64,000 nucleotides of DNA from Streptomyces sp. CB02009 (GTDB lineage: Bacteria; Actinomycetota; Actinomycetes; Streptomycetales; Streptomycetaceae), in contig NZ_LIVV01000002.1 in the NCBI RefSeq assembly GCF_001905825.1, positions 1,182,441 through 1,246,440 on the forward strand, given 5' to 3'. Numbering within the stretch: position 1 is the first letter of the stretch; every line of letters begins with the position of its first letter. The translations under genes and the position numbers were made by a program. Shown here piece after piece: positions 42,609 to 49,728 of this stretch. The notes under the pieces were generated by a model. The model was not told the origin of the DNA and made no database searches. It was given only the letters and a program-made list of their open reading frames with translations.

Positions 42609-43832
42609 ATGGTCGTACGGCGCGATGCCTCCCATGCGAAGCGCGGGGGAAGGAAGGTGCTGCTCGCCGTTCCCCTGCTGGCCGCCGCCCTCCTCGCCGC
42701 CTTCGTCGCCGGACCCGGGGGAGGCCGCGCCGAAGCGGCCCCCGCCACGTTCACGCACCCCGGCGTCCTGGTCTCCCGCGGCCAGCTCGACTTCGCCCGG
42801 GAACGGGTCAACGCGGGCGCGCAGCCGTGGAAGAGCGCCTACGACCAGATGGCGGCGAGCAAGTACGCCTCGCTCTCCCGGGTCCCGAAGCCCCGCGCCG
42901 TCGTCGAGTGCGGCTCGTACTCCAACCCGAACAACGGCTGCACCGACGAGCGCGAGGACGCCATCGCCGCGTACACGCTCTCCCTCGCCTGGTACGTCAC
43001 GCGGGACAGCCGGTACGCCCAGAAGGCCATCGAGATCATGGACGCCTGGTCCGGGGTGATCACCGACCACACCAACTCGAACGCGCCCCTGCAGACCGGC
43101 TGGGCCGGTTCCTCCTGGCCGCGCGCCGCCGAGATCATCCGCTACACCTACACCGGCTGGCCGCAGGCCCGCGTCGACCGGTTCAAGACCATGCTGCGCA
43201 CCGTCTACCTCCCCGAGGTCGCCGTCGGCTCCCACTCGAACGGCAACTGGGAGCTCAGCATGACCGAGGCGGCCATCGGCATCGCGGTCTTCCTGGAGGA
43301 CCGCGCCGCGTACGACAAGGCCGTGGCCAAGTTCCGCGGCCGCGTCCCCGCGTACATCTACCTCGCGAGCGACGGCGCCCTGCCGAAGGCCGCGCCGGGC
43401 AGCGGCCTCGACACGCGCGACGAGATCGTCCGCTACTGGCAGGGGCAGACGACCTTCGTCGACGGCCTCACCCAGGAGACCTGCCGCGACCTCACCCACA
43501 CCGGCTACGGGCTCTCGGCCATCTCGCACATCGCCGAGACGAGCCGCATCCAGGGTCAGGACCTCTATCCCGAGGTCGCCGACCGGCTGCGGCACGCGCT
43601 CGGTCTCCAGGCCAGGTACGAGCTCGGTGCGGCGGTCCCGAGCTGGCTCTGCGGCGGCACGCTCAAGGACCACCTCGGGCCGGTCACGGAGGTGGGCTTC
43701 AACGCGCTCCACCACCGCATGGGGTACGGGATGACGAACACCCAGAACCTCACCGAGGCCCGGCGCCCGGCGGGCACCGACAACCTCTTCGTCGCCTGGG
43801 AGACCCTCACCCACGCCGGCAACCCCAACTGA
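42609..43832 (+). CDS. Secreted alginate-lyase-family polysaccharide lyase
   Basis: The ATG at 42609 follows AAGGAG at 7-nt spacing. The 407-residue protein has a signal peptide (about 1-43). An (alpha/alpha)-barrel lyase domain follows with 'FTHPGVLVSRGQLDFARERVNAGAQPWKSAYDQM', 'AYTLSLAWYVTRDSRYAQKAIEIMDAWSG', 'LQTGWAGSSWPRAAEIIRYTYTGWP', 'SNGNWELSMTEAAIGIAVFLEDRAAYDKAV' and 'ETCRDLTHTGYGLSAISHIAETSRIQG'. The Asn-Gly-Asn-Trp and the Arg/His/Tyr residues in those segments are as in the alginate-lyase (PF05426) fold. The family degrades uronic-acid polymers by beta-elimination; the true substrate here (alginate, heparin-like or other) is unknown. Confidence 0.85.
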   Translation: MVVRRDASHAKRGGRKVLLAVPLLAAALLAAFVAGPGGGRAEAAPATFTHPGVLVSRGQLDFARERVNAGAQPWKSAYDQMAASKYASLSRVPKPRAVVECGSYSNPNNGCTDEREDAIAAYTLSLAWYVTRDSRYAQKAIEIMDAWSGVITDHTNSNAPLQTGWAGSSWPRAAEIIRYTYTGWPQARVDRFKTMLRTVYLPEVAVGSHSNGNWELSMTEAAIGIAVFLEDRAAYDKAVAKFRGRVPAYIYLASDGALPKAAPGSGLDTRDEIVRYWQGQTTFVDGLTQETCRDLTHTGYGLSAISHIAETSRIQGQDLYPEVADRLRHALGLQARYELGAAVPSWLCGGTLKDHLGPVTEVGFNALHHRMGYGMTNTQNLTEARRPAGTDNLFVAWETLTHAGNPN

Positions 43833-43860
43833 CCGCGACGCGCGGGGGAGTCCGCACCTC

Positions 43861-43889
43861 TTGACGCCCCCTTACTTCACTTCTTAAAT
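43861..43889 (+). promoter_or_regulatory. Promoter of the GH16 gene
   Basis: TTGACG (43861-43866), 17-nt spacer, TTAAAT (43884-43889). An inverted repeat CTCTCG/CGAGAG (43907-43912 and 43930-43935) lies 18 nt downstream of the -10, near the transcription start, and is a possible operator. Confidence 0.65.
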
Positions 43890-43971
43890 CATGGAGGCGT
43901 CCAAGGCTCTCGTCATGTCATGGGCATGGCGAGAGTTCGGCGTTCCCCCACACCCGACGGAAGTGAGAGCC

Positions 43972-45273
43972 ATGCCCTCCGCCCGCTCAGCACGGCGGTC
44001 GCTGTTCACCGCCGCGACAGCACTCGCCCTGGCCCTGGCCACCGCGGCGCTCGGTCCCGCCGGCCCCACCCGGTCCGCCGGCCCCGCCGAAGCGACCACC
44101 GCCCTCCAGACCGCCGCCCTCCAGCCGGCGGCCGACGCGGCCGCCGTCACCTTCTCGGACACCTTCGACGGAGCCGCGGGACTTCCCGTGGACGGCTCGC
44201 GGTGGCAGATCGAGACCGGCGACAACGTCAACAACCACGAGCGGCAGTACTACACGGCCGGCAACCGCAACGCCGCCCTCGACGGCCAGGGCCACCTCGT
44301 GATCACCGCCCGCAAGGAGAACCCCGGCAACTACCAGTGCTGGTACGGCCGGTGCGAGTACACCTCGGCACGGCTCAACACCTCCGGGAAGTTCACCGCC
44401 CAGTACGGCCACGTCGAGGCCCGGATGAAGGTGCCGCGCGGCCAGGGCATGTGGCCCGCGTTCTGGATGCTGGGCAACGACCTCGGCCAGGTCGGCTGGC
44501 CCGCCTCCGGCGAGATCGACATCATGGAGAACGTCGGTTTCGAGCCGTCCACCGTGCACGGCACCCTGCACGGTCCCGGCTACTCCGGCTCCGGCGGGAT
44601 CGGCGCCGGCTACACCCTGCCCGGCGGACAGGCCTTCGCCGACGCCTTCCACACCTTCGCCGTCGACTGGTCGCCCGGGAAGATCACCTGGTCCGTCGAC
44701 GGAACCGTCTACCAGACCCGTACCCCCGCAGACCTCGGCGGCCGCGCCTGGGTCTTCGACAAGCCGTTCTTCCTCATCCTCAACCTCGCCGTCGGCGGCT
44801 ACTGGCCCGGCGACCCCGACGGCTCGACCGCCTTCCCGCAGCAGCTCGTCGTCGACCACGTCCGCGTCACCACCGCCGACAGCCCGACCACCGGGGGACC
44901 GATCACCGGCATCGCCGGCAAGTGCGTGGACGTGGCCGGGGCGAACAGCGCCAACGGCACCCCCGTGCAGCTCTACGACTGCAACGGCACCGGAGCCCAG
45001 CGGTGGACCGTGGGGACCGACGGCACGATCCGGGCGCTCGGCAAGTGCCTCGACGTCACCTCCGCGGGCACGGCCGACGGCACCCCCGTCCAGCTGTGGG
45101 ACTGCAACGGCAGCGGCGCCCAGCAGTGGACCGCCAACGCCGCCCGGGACATCGTCAACCTCGGATCCGGCAAGTGCCTGGACGCCACCGGCAACAGCTC
45201 CGCCAACGGCACCAGGCTGCAGATCTGGTCGTGCGGCGGCGGCGCCAACCAGAAGTGGACGGTGACGCGCTGA
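43972..45273 (+). CDS. Secreted GH16 beta-1,3-glucanase-like enzyme with CBM13
   Basis: The ATG at 43972 follows GGAAGTGAG, giving 433 residues. A signal peptide and linker span about 1-57, a GH16 domain about 58-305, and a ricin-type beta-trefoil (CBM13) about 308-433. The catalytic motif 'SGEIDIMENVG' gives nucleophile Glu181, Asp183 and acid/base Glu186. 'GHVEARMKVPRGQGMWPAFWMLG' and 'HTFAVDWSPGKITWSVDG' are typical of laminarinases. Three QxW-type repeats (for example 'GTGAQRWT', 'GSGAQQWT', 'GANQKWT') form the lectin domain. It probably cleaves beta-1,3(-1,4)-glucans and binds insoluble polysaccharide. Its CBM13 closely resembles that of the GH30 enzyme downstream. Confidence 0.93.
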   Translation: MPSARSARRSLFTAATALALALATAALGPAGPTRSAGPAEATTALQTAALQPAADAAAVTFSDTFDGAAGLPVDGSRWQIETGDNVNNHERQYYTAGNRNAALDGQGHLVITARKENPGNYQCWYGRCEYTSARLNTSGKFTAQYGHVEARMKVPRGQGMWPAFWMLGNDLGQVGWPASGEIDIMENVGFEPSTVHGTLHGPGYSGSGGIGAGYTLPGGQAFADAFHTFAVDWSPGKITWSVDGTVYQTRTPADLGGRAWVFDKPFFLILNLAVGGYWPGDPDGSTAFPQQLVVDHVRVTTADSPTTGGPITGIAGKCVDVAGANSANGTPVQLYDCNGTGAQRWTVGTDGTIRALGKCLDVTSAGTADGTPVQLWDCNGSGAQQWTANAARDIVNLGSGKCLDATGNSSANGTRLQIWSCGGGANQKWTVTR

Positions 45274-45401
45274 CCGTCCGGAGCCGGTGACGCGCCGACC
45301 GGCCGGCGCTGACCTGCCGCCGATGCCAGCCGCGCGGCCCTGACGCGCTGACCTGCGGAGCCGTCGGCCGGTGACGCGCGCGGCCCGCCTACGCTGTACC
45401 C
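45274..45401. repeat. Dispersed GTGACGCGC-like repeats
   Basis: In the 128-bp gap the motif (G/C)(G/T)GACGCGC recurs four times, at about 45262, 45287, 45339 and 45372. It lies in the 3' gap of the GH16 gene, and its meaning is unknown. Confidence 0.4.
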
Positions 45402-46361
45402 GTGCCGCCCACTCCCCGCCTCCACCGCGTCGCCGTCCTCGTACTCGAAGGGGCGAAGCCGCTCGACGTCGGCATCCCCGCGCAGGTCTTCACGACCCGC
45501 GCGAGCATGCCGTACGAGGTGAGGGTGTGCGGCGCGGAACCCGGTCTGGTCGCCGGGGGCGACGGCCTCTCGTACGCCGTCGCCCACGGCCTGGACGCGC
45601 TCGCCTGGGCCGACATCGTCTTCGTCCCCGGCTACCGTTTCCCCGACCGCGAGGACCCGCCGCGCGGTGTGGTCGACGCGCTCGTGGCGGCCCACGACCG
45701 GGGCGCCCGCCTCGCCGCCATCTCCACGGGCGCCTTCGCGCTCGCCGCGACCGGTCTGCTCGACGGCAAGCGGGCCACCACCCACTGGCACTACACCCAG
45801 GCCCTCGCGGCCAAGCGCCCCCTCGTCCACGTCGACGAGAACGTCCTCTTCGTCGACGAGGGGAGCGTGCTGACCTCCGCCGGCGCCGCCTCCGGCATCG
45901 ACCTGTGCCTGCACATCCTGCGCGGCGACCTCGGCGTGGCCGCCGCGAACCACGCCGCCCGACGCCTGGTCGCCGCCCCCTACCGCAGCGGCGGCCAGGC
46001 GCAGTACGTGCCGCGCAGCCTGCCCGAGCCGCTCGGCGAACGCTTCGCCGCCACGCGTGAATGGGCCCTGCACCGGCTCGGCGAGCCGCTCACCCTCGAC
46101 GTCCTCGCCCACCACGCGGCGGTCTCGGCGCGCACCTTCTCCCGGCGCTTCGTCGAGGACACCGGATACACGCCCATGCAGTGGGTGATGCGCGCCCGCG
46201 TCGACCTCGCGCGGGAACTCCTGGAGCGCTCGGAGCGGAGCGTCGAGCAGATCGCCGCCGACGTCGGCCTCGGCACCGGGGCCAATCTGCGCCTGCACTT
46301 CCAGCGCATCCTCGGCACCACACCGAGCGACTACCGGCGCACCTTCACCAAGGGCGAGTAG
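45402..46361 (+). CDS. GlxA-type AraC-family regulator (DJ-1/PfpI plus AraC)
   Basis: Start is the GTG at 45402; TACGCT ends 6 nt upstream, so the message may be leaderless. The 319-residue protein has a DJ-1/PfpI-like domain (about 8-185; 'VLVLEGAKPLDVGIPAQVF', 'RLAAISTGAFALAATGLLDGKRATTHW', in which Thr replaces the nucleophilic Cys, so it is a sensor rather than a peptidase). A C-terminal AraC double HTH (about 215-315) reads 'TLDVLAHHAAVSARTFSRRFVEDTGYTPMQWVMRARVDLARELLERSERSVEQIAADVGLGTGANLRLHFQRILGTTPSDYRRTF'. It probably controls a nitrogen or carbon catabolic gene, and no target is evident. Confidence 0.9.
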   Translation: MPPTPRLHRVAVLVLEGAKPLDVGIPAQVFTTRASMPYEVRVCGAEPGLVAGGDGLSYAVAHGLDALAWADIVFVPGYRFPDREDPPRGVVDALVAAHDRGARLAAISTGAFALAATGLLDGKRATTHWHYTQALAAKRPLVHVDENVLFVDEGSVLTSAGAASGIDLCLHILRGDLGVAAANHAARRLVAAPYRSGGQAQYVPRSLPEPLGERFAATREWALHRLGEPLTLDVLAHHAAVSARTFSRRFVEDTGYTPMQWVMRARVDLARELLERSERSVEQIAADVGLGTGANLRLHFQRILGTTPSDYRRTFTKGE

Positions 46362-46484
46362 GCCTTCTGCCCGGTCCTGGGGCGATTGGCGCGATCCTTG
46401 CGGACCGTGGCGATCTCGCCTCTGTCAGGACCGTTCCCGGCGAGCGAACCTGGTGGCGACGCAGAAGTTGAAGGGACACCATTC

Positions 46485-47480
46485 ATGACTCGCATCGCCA
46501 TCAACGGGTTCGGCCGCATCGGACGCAACGTGCTCCGCGCACTCCTCGAGCGCGACACCGACCTCGAGGTCGTGGCCGTCAACGACCTGACGGAGCCGAA
46601 GGCCCTCGCGCGACTGCTCGCCTTCGACTCGACCTCGGGTCGCCTCGGCCGTCCCGTGAGCGTCGACGGCGACACCCTCGTCGTCGACGGCCGCCGCATC
46701 AAGGTCCTCGCCGAGCGCGAGCCGGCGCAGCTTCCCTGGGCCGAGCTCGGTGTCGAGATCGTCCTGGAGGCGACCGGCCGCTTCACCAACGCCAAGGCCG
46801 CCCGCGCCCACATCGACGCCGGTGCCAAGCGCGTCCTGGTCAGCGCGCCCGCCGACGGAGCCGACGTCACCCTGGCGTACGGCGTCAACACCGACGCGTA
46901 CGACGCGGAGCTGCACACGATCGTCTCGAACGCCTCGTGCACCACGAACGCGCTCGCGCCGCTCGCCAAGGTCCTCGACGACCTGGCCGGCATCGAGCAC
47001 GGCTTCATGACGACGGTCCACGCCTACACGCAGGAGCAGAACCTGCAGGACGGCCCGCACCGGGACCCGCGTCGTGCCCGTGCCGCCGGCGTCAACATCG
47101 TTCCGACCTCGACGGGTGCCGCCAAGGCGATCGGCCACGTGCTGCCGAACCTGGACGGCAAGCTGTCGGGCGACTCGATCCGTGTTCCGGTCCCGGTCGG
47201 CTCGATCGTCGAGCTCAACACGACCGTCGCCCGCGACGTGACCCGTGAGGACGTCCTGGAGGCGTACCGCGCCGCCGCGGCCGGCCCGCTCGCCGGTGTC
47301 CTGGAGTACTCGGAGGACGCGCTGGTCTCCTCCGACATCACCGGCAACCCGGCGTCGTCGATCTTCGACTCGGAGCTCACCCGCGTCGAAGGCCGCCACA
47401 TCAAGGTCGTCGCCTGGTACGACAACGAGTGGGGCTTCTCGAACCGCGTGATCGACACGCTCCAGCTGCTGGCCGGCTGA
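46485..47480 (+). CDS. gap: Type I NAD-dependent glyceraldehyde-3-phosphate dehydrogenase
   Basis: The ATG at 46485 gives 331 residues. The Rossmann 'IAINGFGRIGRNVLRALLE' and 'AVNDLTEPKALARLLAFDSTSGRLG' (Asp34 favours NAD) precede the catalytic 'SNASCTTNALAP' (Cys152), 'MTTVHAYTQEQNLQDGPHRDPRRARAAGVNIVPTSTGAAKAIG' and 'WYDNEWGFSNRVIDT'. It oxidises glyceraldehyde-3-phosphate in glycolysis. The context (not beside pgk/tpi) suggests a second isozyme. It is followed by a long hairpin. Confidence 0.95.
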   Translation: MTRIAINGFGRIGRNVLRALLERDTDLEVVAVNDLTEPKALARLLAFDSTSGRLGRPVSVDGDTLVVDGRRIKVLAEREPAQLPWAELGVEIVLEATGRFTNAKAARAHIDAGAKRVLVSAPADGADVTLAYGVNTDAYDAELHTIVSNASCTTNALAPLAKVLDDLAGIEHGFMTTVHAYTQEQNLQDGPHRDPRRARAAGVNIVPTSTGAAKAIGHVLPNLDGKLSGDSIRVPVPVGSIVELNTTVARDVTREDVLEAYRAAAAGPLAGVLEYSEDALVSSDITGNPASSIFDSELTRVEGRHIKVVAWYDNEWGFSNRVIDTLQLLAG

Positions 47481-47515
47481 CCCCGGACGCCCGGCACCGA
47501 GCACCGCACCGCACG

Positions 47516-47550
47516 TCGCCCCCGCCGAACCACGGATTCGGCGGGGGCGA
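47516..47550 (+). terminator. Hairpin terminator of gap
   Basis: Perfect 14-bp stem (47516-47529 with 47537-47550, 7-nt loop) 36 nt after the gap stop. Confidence 0.8.
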
Positions 47551-47689
47551 GGTGCGTTCTGGGCAGGTGCACAGGAGGGTGGCGCGAGGTCTGGGCTCCT
47601 GCCGACAGACACCCGCCGCGCCGAGCTCGATCATGGCCTGGTCACGCTTGCGAGGACGCGCAACGTGCCTCATCCATGAAGGAGTTCGC

Positions 47690-48565
47690 ATGCCAGGGAG
47701 AAAGAGCCGCGTGTTCGGCGGCCTGCTGCTCGCGGCCGTGATGGCCGTGTGCACCGCGCCGGGCACGGCCGGCGCGGCCGCCGACGCGGGGACGGCGGGC
47801 ACCGTTCCGTCCGTCGGCACCGACTGGGGCCGGACCGGGCCGTACGAGGTGGCGGTCGACATCGAGGCGGTCCACACCTTCTACCACCCCCGGACCATGG
47901 GGCAGGCGGGCGAGCGCCACCCGGTCGTCATCTGGGGCAACGGGACGGGTGCCGTGCCCGGGGTCTACAGCGCGCTGCTGCGGCACTGGGCGAGCCAGGG
48001 CTTCATCGTCGCCGCCGCCAACACCCCCACGTCGAACTTCGCGATCAGCATGCGGGCGGGGATCGATGTCCTGGAGCGCCGGAACGCCGACCCCTCCAGC
48101 CCGTTCCACGGCAAGGTGGACCTCGACCACATCGCCTCGGCGGGCCACTCTCAGGGAGGCGCCGCCGCCGTCAACGCGGCCGTCGACCCCCGGGTCGACA
48201 CCGCCGTCCCGATCCAGCCTGGTCCGCTGACCGACCCGGACCTCATGGACGAGCCCGTGTTCTACCTGGCCGGCCAGCGCGACCTGACGGTGTGGCCGGC
48301 CCTGGTGAAGGCCCTGTACCGGGACACGGACCACGCCCCCGCCGTGTACGGCGAGGTCCGCGGCGCCGGACACCTCAGCTCCATCGGCGACGGCGGGGAC
48401 TTCCGCGCCCCGACCACCGCCTGGCTGCGCTACTGGCTGCTCGGCGACGAGAACGCGCGCGGGATGTTCTTCGGCCCCGACTGCGGCTACTGCGCCGACG
48501 GCGACACCTGGTCCGGCTGGGACCGCAACGCCCAGGCGCTGCGGATCCCGGGACCCGCGGCCTGA
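47690..48565 (+). CDS. Secreted alpha/beta hydrolase (cutinase/PET-hydrolase-like group)
   Basis: The ATG at 47690 follows GAAGGAG, giving 291 residues. Signal peptide about 1-31. 'HPVVIWGNGTGAVPGVYSALLRHWASQGFIVAAANTPTSN' provides the oxyanion region. 'HIASAGHSQGGAAAVNAA' holds nucleophile Ser154, 'FYLAGQRDLTV' an Asp, and 'GAGHLSSIG' the His. A Cys pair near the C-terminus ('GPDCGYCADG') may form a disulfide. The domain resembles the chlorophyllase/cutinase-like dienelactone-hydrolase group, which includes polyester hydrolases. The substrate cannot be assigned. Confidence 0.83.
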   Translation: MPGRKSRVFGGLLLAAVMAVCTAPGTAGAAADAGTAGTVPSVGTDWGRTGPYEVAVDIEAVHTFYHPRTMGQAGERHPVVIWGNGTGAVPGVYSALLRHWASQGFIVAAANTPTSNFAISMRAGIDVLERRNADPSSPFHGKVDLDHIASAGHSQGGAAAVNAAVDPRVDTAVPIQPGPLTDPDLMDEPVFYLAGQRDLTVWPALVKALYRDTDHAPAVYGEVRGAGHLSSIGDGGDFRAPTTAWLRYWLLGDENARGMFFGPDCGYCADGDTWSGWDRNAQALRIPGPAA

Positions 48566-48583
48566 TCGGGTCGCGTACCCGGC

Positions 48584-48643
48584 GCGGCTCCGGGACGTGC
48601 CCCCCTTCCGGGGCACCCCGGAGGGGGTCCGTCCCGGAGCCGC
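48584..48643. terminator. Large nested hairpin
   Basis: An outer 14-bp stem (48584-48597 with 48630-48643) encloses a second, almost perfect stem made of CCCCCTTCCGGGG and CCCCGGAGGGGG. It lies 19 nt after the hydrolase stop, and the convergent HAAS gene lies beyond. The next 70 bp are CCGTCGCACC-type tandem repeats. Confidence 0.75.
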
Positions 48644-48708
48644 ACCCCGCCGTCGCACCCCGCCGTCGCACCCCGTCGCACCCCGCCGCACCCTGCCGTG
48701 CCCCGCCG

Positions 48709-49263
48709 TCAGCGGCGCGCGGCCCGCAGCAGCAGGACGGCACCGAGCATCGGCACACCCAGCGAGAACACGAGCATCAGCAGGAGCTCCACGATCCCGA
48801 TCCGGGACGCGGCCCCGAGCAGCGCGCCCAGCAGGACGACGACCGGCACCGCCACGCCCGCGGCGGTCCCCAGGGCCTTCTGCCGCCCGGTCCACAGCGG
48901 AGCGCTCCAGAGCAGTACCAGGGCGGCGATCAGCGCGAGGGCGCCGACCCACGGGTTGAGCAGCAGGAGCACTCCCGAGGCTCCGAGCAGGATCGCGGTC
49001 AGCCTGCCCCGTCCGGTTCCGGAGACGGGCGCCCGTCCGGCCGGGGCCTCCTCGGCGAGCGCGGAGGCGGCGACGGTACGCGGCTCGCCGAGCCCGGCCA
49101 GGACGGCGCGGAGCTGCTCCTCGCCCTCCGCGCCGCTGACCTCAATGTGCTCGCGGAGGTCCGCGAGGAGTTCGGCCCGGCGGTCGGCGGGCAGCTCGGC
49201 CGTCTCGCGGGCGACGGCGTCGAGGTAGGCGGCGACGAGCGGGTTCTGGTCGGTGGCGTTCAT
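48709..49263 (-). CDS. HAAS-domain membrane protein
   Basis: The ATG at 49263 overlaps the PadR stop by 4 bp (ATGA), giving 184 residues. The N-terminal HAAS domain has 'MNATDQNPLVAAYLDAVARETAELPADRRAELLADLREHIEVSGAEGEEQLRAVLAGLGEPRTVAASALAEE', the usual AAxY-L-x(n)-LPxxxRxExLxDLxxHI signature. It is followed by three to four membrane segments (about 88-180). Such proteins form pairs with PadR regulators and are thought to transmit a membrane signal to them; the mechanism is not established. Confidence 0.88.
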   Translation of the reverse strand: MNATDQNPLVAAYLDAVARETAELPADRRAELLADLREHIEVSGAEGEEQLRAVLAGLGEPRTVAASALAEEAPAGRAPVSGTGRGRLTAILLGASGVLLLLNPWVGALALIAALVLLWSAPLWTGRQKALGTAAGVAVPVVVLLGALLGAASRIGIVELLLMLVFSLGVPMLGAVLLLRAARR

Positions 49264-49631
49264 GCGGAGTCCCCCTGCGGGTCGGTGAGGAAGTGGTCGA
49301 CGGCGTCTCTGAACAGCGGCCACGCCTGGGCGAACTCGGCGAGGGAGGCCCGGCCGACGCCCGTCAGCGTGTAGTAGCGGCGCGGCGGTCCGCTGGGGGA
49401 GTCGCGCAGCTCGGTGGCGACGAGCCCTTCGCGGCGCAGGCGCGACAGCAGGGGGTAGATCGTGCCCTGACTGGTGGTCATCACGCTGACCGCGGAGAGC
49501 TCGGCGACGAGCTCGACACCGTACTTCGGCTCGTCCCTGAGCAGCGCGAGGACGCAGTACTCCAGCACTCCCTTGCGGAGCTGGCTGGGGACCCTGTCGC
49601 CCGCCTCGTTCATTGCGTTACCAGGAACCAT
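49260..49631 (-). CDS. PadR-family transcriptional regulator
   Basis: The frame gives 123 residues from ATG 49631 (MVPGNAMNEAG); the ATG at 49613 is an alternative. The winged helix 'QLRKGVLEYCVLALLRDEPKYGVELVAELSAVSVMTTSQGTIYPLLSRLRREGLVATELRDSPSGPPRRYYTLTGVGRASLAEF' is the PadR-like signature. It is upstream of, and overlaps by 4 bp, a HAAS-domain gene, the usual operon. A near-consensus promoter ends 7 nt from the ATG at 49631, implying a leaderless message; that supports this start. Confidence 0.92.
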   Translation of the reverse strand: MVPGNAMNEAGDRVPSQLRKGVLEYCVLALLRDEPKYGVELVAELSAVSVMTTSQGTIYPLLSRLRREGLVATELRDSPSGPPRRYYTLTGVGRASLAEFAQAWPLFRDAVDHFLTDPQGDSA

Positions 49632-49638
49632 GCAATGC

Positions 49639-49667
49639 AAGATAGCTCGCGCACGCGACCACGACAA
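49639..49667 (-). promoter_or_regulatory. Predicted leaderless promoter of padR
   Basis: Minus strand: TTGTCG (49667-49662), 17-nt spacer, TATCTT (49644-49639), with 7 nt to the ATG at 49631. TGCAATGCA (49631-49639) overlaps the start and could be an autoregulatory site. Confidence 0.6.
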
Positions 49668-49710
49668 GCCCGGCCCCCGGGGGCGTCACTCTCCCCCCGG
49701 GGGCCGGGCT
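49667..49710 (-). terminator. Terminator of the GH30-GH3 operon
   Basis: Perfect 16-bp stem (49667-49682 with 49695-49710, 12-nt loop), 18 nt downstream of the GH3 stop (minus strand). Confidence 0.75.
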
Positions 49711-49728
49711 GGTGTCCCGTGCTCTCCG

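Noticed and set aside
45274..45401. Possible CRISPR-like array from repeated GTGACGCGC motifs
   Set aside because: Repeats are only 9-10 bp, irregularly spaced and without spacers of constant length; no cas genes are present.
45402..46361. PfpI/DJ-1 protease activity in the GlxA-type regulator
   Set aside because: The nucleophile-elbow position reads STGAFA with Thr instead of Cys, and an AraC DNA-binding domain follows, so it is a sensor-regulator rather than a peptidase.
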